From: an uncultured Eubacteriales bacterium
GTDB lineage: Bacteria > Bacillota > Clostridia > Peptostreptococcales > Anaerovoracaceae
Assembly: GCA_902766185.1 (NCBI GenBank)
Contig: CACXCQ010000007.1
Location: 1 to 17,770 of the forward strand
Direction of reading: 5' to 3'
Length of the DNA stretch: 17,770 nt
In this document: in pieces, positions 8,186 through 15,386 of the stretch
How the letters are laid out: the number at the start of each line of letters is the position of its first letter
How positions within the stretch are numbered: the stretch's first letter is position 1
Program-made: the position numbers and the translations under genes
Notes under the pieces: generated by a model
Seen by the model: the letters and a program-made list of their open reading frames with translations, nothing else
Database searches by the model: none
What the model was told of the DNA's origin: nothing

Positions 8186-9433
8186 GTGACAGAAGGATAT
8201 ATCCTGGCCAGGGAAAACGGCAGAAACATTCCTAAAGAAGACAGGATCTTTGGCATCAGCAACCGGGCGAAGGCGGCTATCGCCGAGAAGGGGGCTGACT
8301 CCGTGATGAACGGCACCATCGGCGCCCTTTTGGATGACGACGGCAAGCTTGTGGTGCTGGAGTCCGTGGACGAGGTGTTCCATCAGCTGCAGCCCGGGGA
8401 CTACGCAGAATATGCTCCCATCGGCGGATTGAAACCTTTCCGGGAGGCTGTACAGAAGGCGGCCTTCGGGGAGCATGCTCCCGAGGGGTTCATCGAAGCG
8501 GTGTCCACGCCGGGCGGGACCGGTTCTCTTCGCAACGTGATCTCCAACTACTCCTCTCCCGGAGACCGGGTCCTCACAAGCGACTGGCACTGGGCCCCGT
8601 ACAACACCATTGCGGGAGAGATCGGCAGGAGCATCGCCACCTTCCGGCTCTTCGATGAGGACCGGAAGTTCGACGGGGCATCCTTTGGCGAAATGGCAGA
8701 CCAGCTTTTGCAGGATCAGGACAGCCTGGTGGTTATCCTGAACACGCCGGCACACAATCCGACCGGGTATTCCCTGACGCTGGAGGACTGGGATCAGGTC
8801 ATCGCCGTTCTGACCCGGGCAGCGGAAGGCGGCAAGGCCATCGCGCTGCTGGTGGACGCGGCCTACATCGACTTCGCCGGGGACGAGGACGAATACCGTC
8901 AGTTCCTGCCGAAGCTGTCCGCTCTTCCGGAAAACGTGATCACCATCGTGGCCTACAGCCTGTCCAAGACATTCACGCTCTACGGAGCACGCTGCGGCGC
9001 CATGATCTGCGTGGCCAGGTCGCAGGCAGTTGCCGATGAATTCAAGCGTGTCTGCGAGTACTCTTCCAGAGGCTCCTGGTCCAACACCGCCCGGCTGGCT
9101 CAGGTCATCCTGTCGCGGATCTACGACGATCCCCAGCTTTTGCAGATGGTCAACGAGGAGCGGAAGAAGTACCGGGATATGCTCATCGCCCGGGGCAGGG
9201 CATTCAGCGAGGAAGCCGCAAAGGCAGGTCTGGAGATCGTACCCTTTGACGCGGGATTCTTCGTCAGCGTTCCCTGCGATGATCCCGATGCGTTGAGCAA
9301 GAAGCTGGAAGAAAAGGACGTTTATCTCGTTCCGCTGAAGATGGGGATCCGGGTCTCCGTGGCCTCCCTGTCCGAAGACAAATGCCGCCGGCTGCCGGCC
9401 ATCATCAAGGCGGCCATGGAAGAGCTGAAGTAA
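8186..9433 (+). CDS. Class I/II aminotransferase, PLP-dependent (aspartate/aromatic type)
   Basis: This 415-residue fold-type I PLP enzyme transfers an amino group between an amino acid and a 2-oxo acid. The internal-aldimine lysine is Lys261 in YSLSKTFTLYG, followed by the phosphate-binding Arg269. HNPTG (190-194), the pyridine-binding Asp224 in VDAAY, and a C-terminal IRVSVASL with the likely substrate-carboxylate arginine are all present, so it looks active. The start is GTG 8186 with AGGGAGGAG at 8171-8179. Substrate preference among aspartate, tyrosine or others cannot be decided. It lies 15 bases after trmB and is the last gene before a strong terminator. Confidence 0.9.
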   Translation: MTEGYILARENGRNIPKEDRIFGISNRAKAAIAEKGADSVMNGTIGALLDDDGKLVVLESVDEVFHQLQPGDYAEYAPIGGLKPFREAVQKAAFGEHAPEGFIEAVSTPGGTGSLRNVISNYSSPGDRVLTSDWHWAPYNTIAGEIGRSIATFRLFDEDRKFDGASFGEMADQLLQDQDSLVVILNTPAHNPTGYSLTLEDWDQVIAVLTRAAEGGKAIALLVDAAYIDFAGDEDEYRQFLPKLSALPENVITIVAYSLSKTFTLYGARCGAMICVARSQAVADEFKRVCEYSSRGSWSNTARLAQVILSRIYDDPQLLQMVNEERKKYRDMLIARGRAFSEEAAKAGLEIVPFDAGFFVSVPCDDPDALSKKLEEKDVYLVPLKMGIRVSVASLSEDKCRRLPAIIKAAMEELK

Positions 9434-9457
9434 GGGAAGCGCTGAAGTAAGGGAAGC
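9424..9457 (+). repeat. 17-bp perfect tandem duplication across the aminotransferase stop codon
   Basis: The 17-base unit GCTGAAGTAAGGGAAGC occurs twice in immediate succession (9424-9440 and 9441-9457). The first copy contains the last codons and the TAA of the aminotransferase. The second lies downstream and repeats the same stop codon. It looks like a recent slippage duplication. Confidence 0.95.
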
Positions 9458-9514
9458 GCGCCGGTGCCGGACGTGATGCGCCGGAGACCGGCGATTAGAA
9501 GTAAATAGAAGTGC

Positions 9515-9563
9515 GGATGCACCCGGGACTGTGACGGTCCGGTGCATCCCTTTTTCTTTTTTT
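9515..9563 (+). terminator. Rho-independent terminator after the ECF-trmB-aminotransferase operon
   Basis: GGATGCACC (9515-9523) pairs perfectly with GGTGCATCC (9541-9549). A partial inner GGAC/GTCC stem is also possible. The stem is followed by a T-rich run (9551-9563). A second GC-rich inverted repeat, CGCCGGT (9459-9465) with ACCGGCG (9487-9493), lies just upstream. Confidence 0.92.
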
Positions 9564-9571
9564 GAAAAAGA

Positions 9572-9620
9572 TATAATACTGTGTTGACAAACAATATTAT
9601 ACGCTGTATAGTATTATACA
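9572..9620 (+). promoter_or_regulatory. padR operon promoter with overlapping inverted repeats (probable PadR operator)
   Basis: TTGACA (9584-9589) and TATAGT (9607-9612) are 17 bases apart, a near-consensus sigma-A promoter. A perfect inverted repeat TATAATA/TATTATA (9572-9578, 9595-9601) brackets the -35 box. A second one, TGTATA/TATACA (9605-9610, 9615-9620), covers the -10 box. The half-site RTATTATAC recurs at 9594-9602 and 9611-9619, with an inverted relative at 9572-9580. PadR proteins commonly repress their own operons from such sites. Confidence 0.75.
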
Positions 9621-9646
9621 ACAAAGAGAAAAGAGAGGAGGCAGGT

Positions 9647-9976
9647 ATGGCTTTCAGAATTGAATCGAGTCTGCTGGATGCTTGCGCTCTGGCGATACTG
9701 AGCCGGGGAGACACCTACGGATACGAGATCACCCGGCAGATGAAGGCGGCCATCGACATATCGGAGTCCACGCTCTATCCGGTACTCCGCAGGCTCCAGA
9801 AGGAAGGCTTCTGCAGCACGTACGATCAGCCCCATCAGGGCAGGAACCGGAGGTATTACCGGATCACGGACAAGGGCATGCAAAGGCTGGAGAGCTACGT
9901 AAAGCAATGGGTCGTTTACCGGTCCGCCATCGAAGAGTTGTTGTTCGGGGAGGAACCAGAAAGGGGGAAGAAGTGA
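9647..9976 (+). CDS. PadR family transcriptional regulator
   Basis: This 109-residue protein is nearly all a PadR winged helix: LDACALAILSRGDTYGYEI (about 10-28), ISESTLYPVLRRLQKEG (about 38-54), and a basic wing QGRNRRYYRITDKG (about 65-78). A C-terminal helix follows, probably for dimerisation. This short form is typical of PadR repressors that sense envelope or drug stress. ATG 9647 is chosen because GGAGG lies just before it; an earlier in-frame ATG at 9581 is inside the promoter. The stop overlaps the next start by one base (TGATG), so translation is probably coupled. It likely represses its own operon. Confidence 0.93.
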   Translation: MAFRIESSLLDACALAILSRGDTYGYEITRQMKAAIDISESTLYPVLRRLQKEGFCSTYDQPHQGRNRRYYRITDKGMQRLESYVKQWVVYRSAIEELLFGEEPERGKK

Positions 9977-10671
9977 TGAACAGACAGGAATTCATTCAGG
10001 CTCTGCGGCAGGAACTGAGAAAGCTGCCGCCAGAGGAGATCGCTTCGGCCACGGAATTCTATGAAGAATATTTCGATGAGGTATTGGAGTCGCTGAATAC
10101 CGAAGGCATGACGGAAGAAGAGGCGAAGGCATTTCTTCTCCAGGAGGAACAGCGGCTGGCACAGGAACTGGGAAGCCCCAAAAGCATCGCGGCACAGATC
10201 AAGTCGGAGTACGCGGCAAGGCTTCTGGAAGGAGACCCGGGCATTTCAGCGGAGAATGCCACGGCAGGCAGCAGGCTATCCGCCATCTGGTGGGTGATCA
10301 TCGGGATCTGCAGCGCTCCGGTCTCTGTTCCGCTGGCAATCGTTATCGGGTGCGCGGCCATCGCGGCCATCTGCGGACTCATATCGCTGATGGCAGGGAT
10401 CTACGCTGGAATCATCGGCGGAGCCGCGGGCGGTCTTGTGGCGACGGTATGCGGATTCCTGTTCATGGGAAGCAGCACGGCGTGCGGCGTGATGGTCCTG
10501 GGGTTCGGGCTTCTGGCGCTTTCGGTCTGCGTTGCCGCCGGAGCGGGCGCGTTTATCGGGACCAGAGCGCTGATCCGGGGACTGGCACATCTTGCCCGGA
10601 CGCTGAACGAGAAACGCAGAAGGAACAGGCTCAACAGGATGAGAGGAGGTGCCGGATATGAAAAAGCTTAG
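9976..10671 (+). CDS. DUF1700 family membrane protein
   Basis: This 231-residue protein has an acidic N-terminal helical domain (about 1-75, beginning MNRQEFIQALRQELRKLP, with repeated EE and YFDE motifs) characteristic of DUF1700. Four hydrophobic, glycine- and alanine-rich segments follow (about 103-200), and the tail is basic with RRRNRLNRMRGG. Genes of this type regularly sit between a short PadR regulator and a DUF4097 protein in Bacillota and are linked to envelope stress responses. The biochemical role is unknown. Its start overlaps the padR stop, and its end overlaps the next gene by 14 bases. Confidence 0.85.
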   Translation: MNRQEFIQALRQELRKLPPEEIASATEFYEEYFDEVLESLNTEGMTEEEAKAFLLQEEQRLAQELGSPKSIAAQIKSEYAARLLEGDPGISAENATAGSRLSAIWWVIIGICSAPVSVPLAIVIGCAAIAAICGLISLMAGIYAGIIGGAAGGLVATVCGFLFMGSSTACGVMVLGFGLLALSVCVAAGAGAFIGTRALIRGLAHLARTLNEKRRRNRLNRMRGGAGYEKA

Positions 10672-11602
10672 TAAGCTGGCCATATTCTTTATTGTTTGCG
10701 GAGGGGTCTTTCTCCTGGGACTGATCTGCGCCATCGGCGGCGCGGCTTCAGGAGGAGTGGACGGCTTCGAGAAGGTGGCGGACGATTTCGACTGGGTCCA
10801 GGGAAGTCCCGGAGAGCGGGGCGTGACAGCTTACCCGGTAGAGGACTTTGACTCCGTATACCTCACCGGCGACGCGGACTACGTTCTGGTGGGACGGGGA
10901 GCATACAAAAACGCCTCGAAGCTGGTGAGCGACGGACCGCTGGAACCCACAGAGCTGGATCTCGTGCAGAAAAATCAGGTGCTGGTCATCGCCGGGGACA
11001 GAGTCCAGCAGCCGGAGATCGTGGTGAAGGACGGGGCCCTGAGCATCGGGTGCGACCGGCAGGAGGTGAACGGGATCAACTTCAATTCATCGGAGATGAG
11101 CTGGACGCCGACGATCCTGGTGTGCTGCCCCAAGGCGCCGCTTGAGGAGCTGACGGTCAGCAGCCAGGAGGCGGATCTCACCTGCCTGGGCACAGCCTGG
11201 AAAAAGGCGGACATCGGCATCAACTACGGTGACGTCGAAATGGACGGGGTCAAAAGCGCCGGCCTGCAGATGGAACTGGACTACACGGACGCGGAACTCG
11301 ATGGAGAATTCCTGAAGACCACAGCCATAACGGCGACGGATGGCGACGTGGACATCACCACGCCCTTTGCGAAGACGGAGTACGGTCTCGATCTGCGCGC
11401 CGTGGACATCCAGCTCACCACTCCGGAGGGCGTCTGGAATCCAGAGGCAGAGGAAATGGACGGGGAATATGACGACGGATATGACGATGAATATGACGAC
11501 GGGACCCAGACCATCAAGGTCAACGGCGGTCCAAACAGGATGTCCGTGTCAGCGGAATGCGGAGATCTGAAGATCCAGTTCGGCGGAAGCGCAGGAAACT
11601 GA
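10658..11602 (+). CDS. DUF4097-type membrane-anchored beta-repeat protein
   Basis: This 314-residue protein has one N-terminal membrane anchor (about 6-30) and an extracytoplasmic domain of short beta-strand repeats, as in the DUF4097 adhesin-like family: FDSVYLTGDADYVLVG, ELTVSSQEADLTCLG, KADIGINYGDVEMDG, TAITATDGDVDITTPF and others. ATG 10658 is chosen for the AGGAGGT at 10642-10648; GTG 10649 is too close to it. A tract rich in Asp, Glu and Tyr (about residues 268-284) comes from a 12-bp repeat at 11465-11500. It is the last gene of the padR operon and is likely an envelope stress protein of unknown mechanism. Confidence 0.8.
   Translation: MKKLSKLAIFFIVCGGVFLLGLICAIGGAASGGVDGFEKVADDFDWVQGSPGERGVTAYPVEDFDSVYLTGDADYVLVGRGAYKNASKLVSDGPLEPTELDLVQKNQVLVIAGDRVQQPEIVVKDGALSIGCDRQEVNGINFNSSEMSWTPTILVCCPKAPLEELTVSSQEADLTCLGTAWKKADIGINYGDVEMDGVKSAGLQMELDYTDAELDGEFLKTTAITATDGDVDITTPFAKTEYGLDLRAVDIQLTTPEGVWNPEAEEMDGEYDDGYDDEYDDGTQTIKVNGGPNRMSVSAECGDLKIQFGGSAGN
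11465..11500 (+). repeat. Three 12-bp in-frame repeats encoding an acidic tyrosine tract
   Basis: Three consecutive 12-base units at 11465-11476, 11477-11488 and 11489-11500, of form G(A/G)ATATGACGA(C/T), encode EYDD, GYDD and EYDD. The tract adds negative charge to the outer domain and may vary in copy number. Confidence 0.9.
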
Positions 11603-11627
11603 AAATAACAAATATGGAAAATATTTC

Positions 11628-11656
11628 TTGACATGCGGCAGCTGCCATGATATGGT
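11628..11656 (+). promoter_or_regulatory. Promoter of the ydbC-like gene
   Basis: TTGACA (11628-11633) is followed after 17 bases by TATGGT (11651-11656). An AT-rich stretch lies upstream of the -35 box. No terminator separates this promoter from the DUF4097 gene, so read-through from the padR operon is possible. A perfect palindrome GGTAATAATTACC (11654-11666) covers the end of the -10 box and the likely start point. Confidence 0.65.
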
Positions 11657-11696
11657 AATAATTACCAAAACGAAAGGAGAACCATATCATGGCAGC
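11641..11696 (+). repeat. Perfect 16-bp inverted repeat spanning the -10 region and the ydbC start codon
   Basis: GCTGCCATGATATGGT (11641-11656) is the exact reverse complement of ACCATATCATGGCAGC (11681-11696). The 24-base centre holds the ribosome binding site AAAGGAG. The right arm contains the ATG start and the first codons. The left arm lies upstream of the expected transcription start, so only read-through RNA could fold it as a hairpin. It could also act as a DNA-level operator. Confidence 0.9.
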
Positions 11697-12174
11697 AAAC
11701 TATGACGACAGAAACCGGGAGGTAACGTTCGAGATCGTCGAAGAGATCGGTATCATCGCCTCCGCATCCACCGGCTGGACGAAGGAACTCAATCTCGTGG
11801 CCTGGAACGGGGGCCAGGCGAAATACGATATCCGAGAATGGAGCCCTCATCACGACCGCATGAGCCGGGGGATCACGCTGAACGAGCAGGAGATGCGGAT
11901 GATCGTGGAACTGCTGAAGCGGCGCGCCCGTGCCAGGTCCGTCCCCCGTAGGGCAAGCTTCGCCCAGAGCAGTGAAAGCGCATACGAAAGAGATGCGGAG
12001 CGGGAAGAACCAGCCTTTGCGAAAGGGGAGGTTGAAGCTGCCCCACGGACGGAAGAACCAGCCTTTGCGAAGGACGATGAGGACGAAAGCGGCGAGACGG
12101 ACGCGGCTGCCGGGCAGGCGGCGACAGTGGAACCGGCTGAAGCTGAAGAAGAAGATGAGGGGATGCCGTTTTGA
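11689..12174 (+). CDS. YdbC-like PC4 family ssDNA-binding protein with long acidic tail
   Basis: Residues 1-75 match the bacterial PC4/YdbC fold: EVTFEIVEEIGIIA, GWTKELNLVAWNGG, AKYDIREWSPHHDRMSRGI and a C-terminal helix EQEMRMIVELLKRR. Lactococcus YdbC of this family binds single-stranded DNA and can act in transcription or replication. The 161-residue protein is much longer than the roughly 75-residue core. The added tail (about 85-161) is Ala/Glu-rich and disordered-looking, with a repeated EEPAFAK motif and a very acidic end. The acidic end recalls ssDNA-binding protein tails that recruit partners, but that is inference. The start ATG 11689 follows AAAGGAG and lies inside an inverted repeat. 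The gene is monocistronic, ending in its own terminator. Confidence 0.85.
   Translation: MAANYDDRNREVTFEIVEEIGIIASASTGWTKELNLVAWNGGQAKYDIREWSPHHDRMSRGITLNEQEMRMIVELLKRRARARSVPRRASFAQSSESAYERDAEREEPAFAKGEVEAAPRTEEPAFAKDDEDESGETDAAAGQAATVEPAEAEEEDEGMPF
12003..12071 (+). repeat. 21-bp direct repeat within the ydbC acidic tail
   Basis: An identical 21-base block starting GGAAGAACCAGCC occurs at 12003-12023 and 12051-12071. The 48-base spacing keeps it in frame, so the motif EEPAFAK is repeated 16 residues apart. Confidence 0.92.
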
Positions 12175-12231
12175 GCGACGGCTTTCGGGGAAGCATTGCA
12201 GCTACGAAATGAATGATCGGAACCAGAGATT

Positions 12232-12259
12232 CCATAGGTCAGCAAGGCCTATGGTTTTT
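12232..12259 (+). terminator. Rho-independent terminator after ydbC
   Basis: CCATAGG (12232-12238) pairs with CCTATGG (12248-12254). Two further inner pairs (one G-T) give a 9-bp stem and a loop of about 5 bases, followed by TTTTT (12255-12259). Confidence 0.88.
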
Positions 12260-12261
12260 CG

Positions 12262-12290
12262 TTGTCACCATTTTGCAAATTTGATACAAT
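12262..12290 (+). promoter_or_regulatory. Promoter of the nucleoside kinase gene
   Basis: TTGTCA (12262-12267) and TACAAT (12285-12290) are 17 bases apart, with an extended -10 TGA just before the -10 box. The leader is about 60 bases long and begins right after the ydbC terminator. Confidence 0.72.
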
Positions 12291-12356
12291 GAGGGTGCCT
12301 GCGGGAGCGGGAGAAAACGTTGATGAAATGCGATGATCTACGGGGGTGAACGATCA

Positions 12357-14018
12357 GTGAATATAAGACTGCAGACGACAACAGGGAGCGACTGGATCAA
12401 GATCCATAAGGACAAACCTTTCACTTTGGAGGAGCTGGCGCGGGAGTACCAGCCCGAGGCGCCGTACCGGATCCTTCTGGCCTGCGTGAACGGCGTGGAC
12501 AGGGAACTGACGACGGAGATCGACGGGGATTCCTGGATCCGGTTCTACGATCAGCGGACCCAGAGCGCGAATCTGGCTTACCAGCGGAGCCTCAGCATGC
12601 TGTATCTGGTGGCCATAAGGGATACGCTGGGCGGGGACGCAATGATCGACAACTCCCTGAACAAGGGACTGTACACCGCCATCAAAGCCAGGAGCCGGGT
12701 GTCCAAAGATGACGTTGCCCGGGTCGAGAAACGGATGAGAGAACTGGTGGAGGCGGACCTGCCCATCACGAAGGAACTCTGCACCGTGCAGGACGGCATC
12801 GATTTCTGGGAGGAAAACAATTGCCCGGAGAAGGCGGAGATGCTGCGGCAGCTGGAGGATCCGGAAGGGGAATTCCGGCTCTATGAGCTGGACGGATACA
12901 GGAATTACTTTTTCGGTCTGATGGTCCCCTCAACAGGCTACCTCGAGCATTTTGAACTTCGCAGATACAAGACCGGCGTGCTGCTGCGCTTCCCCTATTA
13001 CACGAAACCGGATGAGGTTCCGGAGTACGTGAACGACTTCCGGCTCTACGGGGCGTTCGGAGAAGAGGCTCGCTGGACGAAGCTTCTGGGTACGACCAAC
13101 CTGGCGGATCTGAACCGGGTCATTCTGGAAGGAAGGCAGAAGGATCTGGTGCTTCTGTCCGAGGCGCTCCACGAGAAGAAGATCTCAGACATCGCGGATG
13201 AGATCTGCAAGCTGAACCGGCGCATCGTGCTCATCGCGGGACCTTCATCCTCCGGCAAGACGACCTTTGCCCGCAGGCTCTGCATTCAGCTGCGGGTCAA
13301 TGGACTAAAGCCGCTCTACATGGGTACGGACGACTACTTCGTCGAGCGGGAGCAGTCGCCCCGGGACGAGAACGGAGAATACAATTACGAGAATCTGGAT
13401 GCCCTGGACATCGATCTGTTCAACCGGAACATGAACGATCTTCTGGAGGGAAAGACAGTGGACCTGCCGGAATTCGACTTCATGGAAGGCAAAAAGGTCT
13501 ACGGCAAAAGGATCACCACCCTGCAGTCCGACCAGCTGATCGTCATCGAAGGGATACACGCCCTGAACGCGGAGCTCACCAGCCAGATCGACGACAACGA
13601 AAAGTACCGGATCTACATCAGCCCGCTGACCCAGCTGAACATTGACAGGCACAACCGGGTGCCCTCCACCGATGCCAGAATGCTGCGGCGGATGGTCCGT
13701 GATTACAAGTACAGAGGCCACTCGGCGGTGGACACCATCATCGACTGGCCGAAGGTGCGGGACGGGGAGAACCGGAACATCTTCCCCTATAACAGCGAGG
13801 CGGACGTGCTCTTCAATTCCGTCCTGGAATACGAGATCCCCATGCTCAAGAACTATGTCGTCCCCCTGCTGAAGGAGATCCAGCCGGACCAGCCGGGCTA
13901 CAGCGAGGCCGTCCGGATACTGAAGTATCTGGAATACTTCCAGACCATCGATGATGAAACCATCGTCCCCAACAATTCCATCATCCGGGAGTTCATCGGG
14001 GGCAGCGTGTTCGGCTGA
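12357..14018 (+). CDS. Nucleoside kinase (uridine kinase-like domain with TGS/threonyl-tRNA-synthetase-like N-terminus)
   Basis: This 553-residue two-part protein is common in Clostridia. Residues 1-65 resemble a TGS-type domain, and about 70-270 the editing-like region of threonyl-tRNA synthetase. From 288 a P-loop kinase of uridine kinase type follows, with Walker A GPSSSGKTT (295-303), TDDYF (324-328), a DFMEGKK lid region and VIEGIHALN. The predicted reaction is ATP-dependent phosphorylation of a nucleoside such as uridine or cytidine; the role of the N-terminal part is unknown. GTG 12357 is preferred, since GGGGGTGA lies 8 bases upstream. ATG 12333 would add eight residues but places that site inside the gene. 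Confidence 0.88.
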   Translation: MNIRLQTTTGSDWIKIHKDKPFTLEELAREYQPEAPYRILLACVNGVDRELTTEIDGDSWIRFYDQRTQSANLAYQRSLSMLYLVAIRDTLGGDAMIDNSLNKGLYTAIKARSRVSKDDVARVEKRMRELVEADLPITKELCTVQDGIDFWEENNCPEKAEMLRQLEDPEGEFRLYELDGYRNYFFGLMVPSTGYLEHFELRRYKTGVLLRFPYYTKPDEVPEYVNDFRLYGAFGEEARWTKLLGTTNLADLNRVILEGRQKDLVLLSEALHEKKISDIADEICKLNRRIVLIAGPSSSGKTTFARRLCIQLRVNGLKPLYMGTDDYFVEREQSPRDENGEYNYENLDALDIDLFNRNMNDLLEGKTVDLPEFDFMEGKKVYGKRITTLQSDQLIVIEGIHALNAELTSQIDDNEKYRIYISPLTQLNIDRHNRVPSTDARMLRRMVRDYKYRGHSAVDTIIDWPKVRDGENRNIFPYNSEADVLFNSVLEYEIPMLKNYVVPLLKEIQPDQPGYSEAVRILKYLEYFQTIDDETIVPNNSIIREFIGGSVFG

Positions 14019-14023
14019 TGCGG

Positions 14024-14041
14024 TGCTCCCGCGCGGGAGCA
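14024..14041. repeat. 18-bp perfect GC-rich palindrome after the nucleoside kinase
   Basis: TGCTCCCGCGCGGGAGCA is its own reverse complement and could form a strong hairpin in RNA. Only ATTTG follows, so terminator function is doubtful. It starts six bases after the kinase stop codon. Confidence 0.85.
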
Positions 14042-14051
14042 TTTGCCGGAA

Positions 14052-14094
14052 ACGGCTGCCGGGAGCACCTGCTGGGGACGGCTGCCGGGAGCAC
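14052..14094 (+). repeat. 17-bp direct repeat between nucleoside kinase and PfkB kinase
   Basis: ACGGCTGCCGGGAGCAC occurs at 14052-14068 and 14078-14094, a 26-base period. The block GGGAGCA also ends the preceding palindrome, so three copies lie in about 60 bases. The repeats fill the short intergenic space. Confidence 0.92.
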
Positions 14095-14132
14095 GCGCGA
14101 AAACAATGACAGAGCGAAAGGAGAAATAACCG

Positions 14133-15194
14133 ATGATCGTTGCGATTGGCGGAGTACAGGCGACGGTGCGGATCGACATGACTATGCCGAAGGCGCCGGA
14201 TTCGAAGAATATGAATGGGGGAGGAGTCTCTCCGTGGGAACGCGAGGCCTATGGGGAAGGCGGCCGTTTCGGGAGCATGCAGATGATGCCCTCCGGAGAC
14301 CCTTCGAAGGACCGGATCTCCGTCTATTATTCCGGATGCGCCTATCGCGTAGCGCATCTTCTGGCAGGCAAAGGCAGGAAAGTGGCTTTCATGTCCGTGG
14401 TGGGCGAGGATCCTCTGGGCATGGCGGCCCTGGCGGAGATGCGCCGGGCAGGTGTGGACATCTCCGGCGTCGTGACCATCGATCGTTTTGCCAGCGAGGA
14501 GAATCAGGACACCATGGAAAGTCAGGGCCCTGATGCTGCCGGAACGGTGGCCAACGGCCTGATCCGTCAGTCCCTCACCGCCGTACGGGTGGAGGCCAGA
14601 AACTTCCTCGGAGACATCGAATTCCTCAGGGAGGATGACCGGATGCTGAAGGAGATCACGGTATCGCAGCTGCAGGGCTGCCAGCCTTTGCTCGAGAGCG
14701 CGGAGATGGTGTTCGCGGACGGCTCGGTGCCCGCGACGACCCTCGCGTGGATCAGCCTGCTGTGCCGGGAAAAGGGCATTCCGTTCTATCTGGATCCGGC
14801 GTCTGTAGAAGGCGGCGAGGACGCGGCGGGACTTCTGCCCGATCTTGCGGGGATCATGCCGGGGAGACGGGAGGCGGAGGCCATGTCCGGACTGCAGATC
14901 CTCAGCGGTGATCAGATGAAGGAAGCGGGAGCGTTCTTCGCGGAGAAAGGCGTGCAGAAGATCGTGATCACCATGAAGGGCGGAGGCCTTTACTACAGGG
15001 AAGGCGAGGAAGAAGGCGTTCTGCGTCCGGAGCGGGTGCTCCGGTTCAGCGAGACCGTCGGCGCCGGAGATGTGGTCACCGCGCAGCTTCTCGACGAGTA
15101 CGCCCGGGGGAGCAGCATCGAAGAAGCGGCCCGCTCCGCGATGGAAGCCGCCGCCCTGTACCTGGCGGACTGCGTGGATGAGCGGCGGTACTGA
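14133..15194 (+). CDS. PfkB family carbohydrate or nucleoside kinase
   Basis: This 353-residue ribokinase-fold protein phosphorylates a sugar or nucleoside with ATP. The C-terminal motif ETVGAGDVV places the catalytic base at Asp313, with the anion-hole GAG just before it. The N-terminal family motif, usually GG...N-V-A, reads SGCAYRVA (about 68-75), so the usual asparagine is arginine. Polar insertions at about 18-60 and 115-150 make the protein longer than the usual 300-320 residues. VVGEDPLG and the DPASVEGG stretch support the fold. ATG 14133 follows AAAGGAG. The substrate is not identifiable; pseudouridine kinase is one possibility, but no psuG is nearby. The upstream gene is also a kinase for nucleosides, which may or may not be meaningful. 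Confidence 0.82.
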   Translation: MIVAIGGVQATVRIDMTMPKAPDSKNMNGGGVSPWEREAYGEGGRFGSMQMMPSGDPSKDRISVYYSGCAYRVAHLLAGKGRKVAFMSVVGEDPLGMAALAEMRRAGVDISGVVTIDRFASEENQDTMESQGPDAAGTVANGLIRQSLTAVRVEARNFLGDIEFLREDDRMLKEITVSQLQGCQPLLESAEMVFADGSVPATTLAWISLLCREKGIPFYLDPASVEGGEDAAGLLPDLAGIMPGRREAEAMSGLQILSGDQMKEAGAFFAEKGVQKIVITMKGGGLYYREGEEEGVLRPERVLRFSETVGAGDVVTAQLLDEYARGSSIEEAARSAMEAAALYLADCVDERRY

Positions 15195-15263
15195 TGGCGG
15201 ATCGGCGGTACTGCGGTATTGATGGCGGATCGGCGGCTGCTGATAGCAGACCGGCGACTGCGG
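15181..15263 (+). repeat. Degenerate tandem repeats across the PfkB kinase stop codon
   Basis: A 17-base block TGATGGCGGATCGGCGG occurs at 15192-15208 and 15220-15236, a 28-base period. A weaker copy lies at 15241-15263, and a partial one in the last codons of the kinase (from 15181). The first exact copy begins with the kinase stop TGA. The rest of 15264-15330 shows nothing recognisable. Confidence 0.88.
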
Positions 15264-15330
15264 TGTGAGATTGGTGGCGCTGTTCCTGCTGGCGAAATGG
15301 ATATAACTGGGTATTATTGTAAATATATGG

Positions 15331-15359
15331 TTTACATATTGAGTTAAACATGGTATTAT
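15331..15359 (+). promoter_or_regulatory. Promoter of the 122-residue hypothetical gene
   Basis: TTTACA (15331-15336) and TATTAT (15354-15359) are 17 bases apart in a sharply AT-rich patch. The in-frame ATG at 15360 abuts the -10 box, so it would not be in the transcript. This supports the start at 15387. Confidence 0.72.
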
Positions 15360-15386
15360 ATGGATATCAAACGAGGAGGTAATACC

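Noticed and set aside
7373..9547. Long minus-strand open frame opposite trmB and the aminotransferase
   Set aside because: It mirrors two well-supported plus-strand genes, has low-complexity composition and no recognisable domain. Long antisense frames are common in GC-rich genes.
12291..12356. Riboswitch in the nucleoside kinase leader
   Set aside because: The leader is only about 60 bases and no known riboswitch consensus or terminator/anti-terminator pair was visible.
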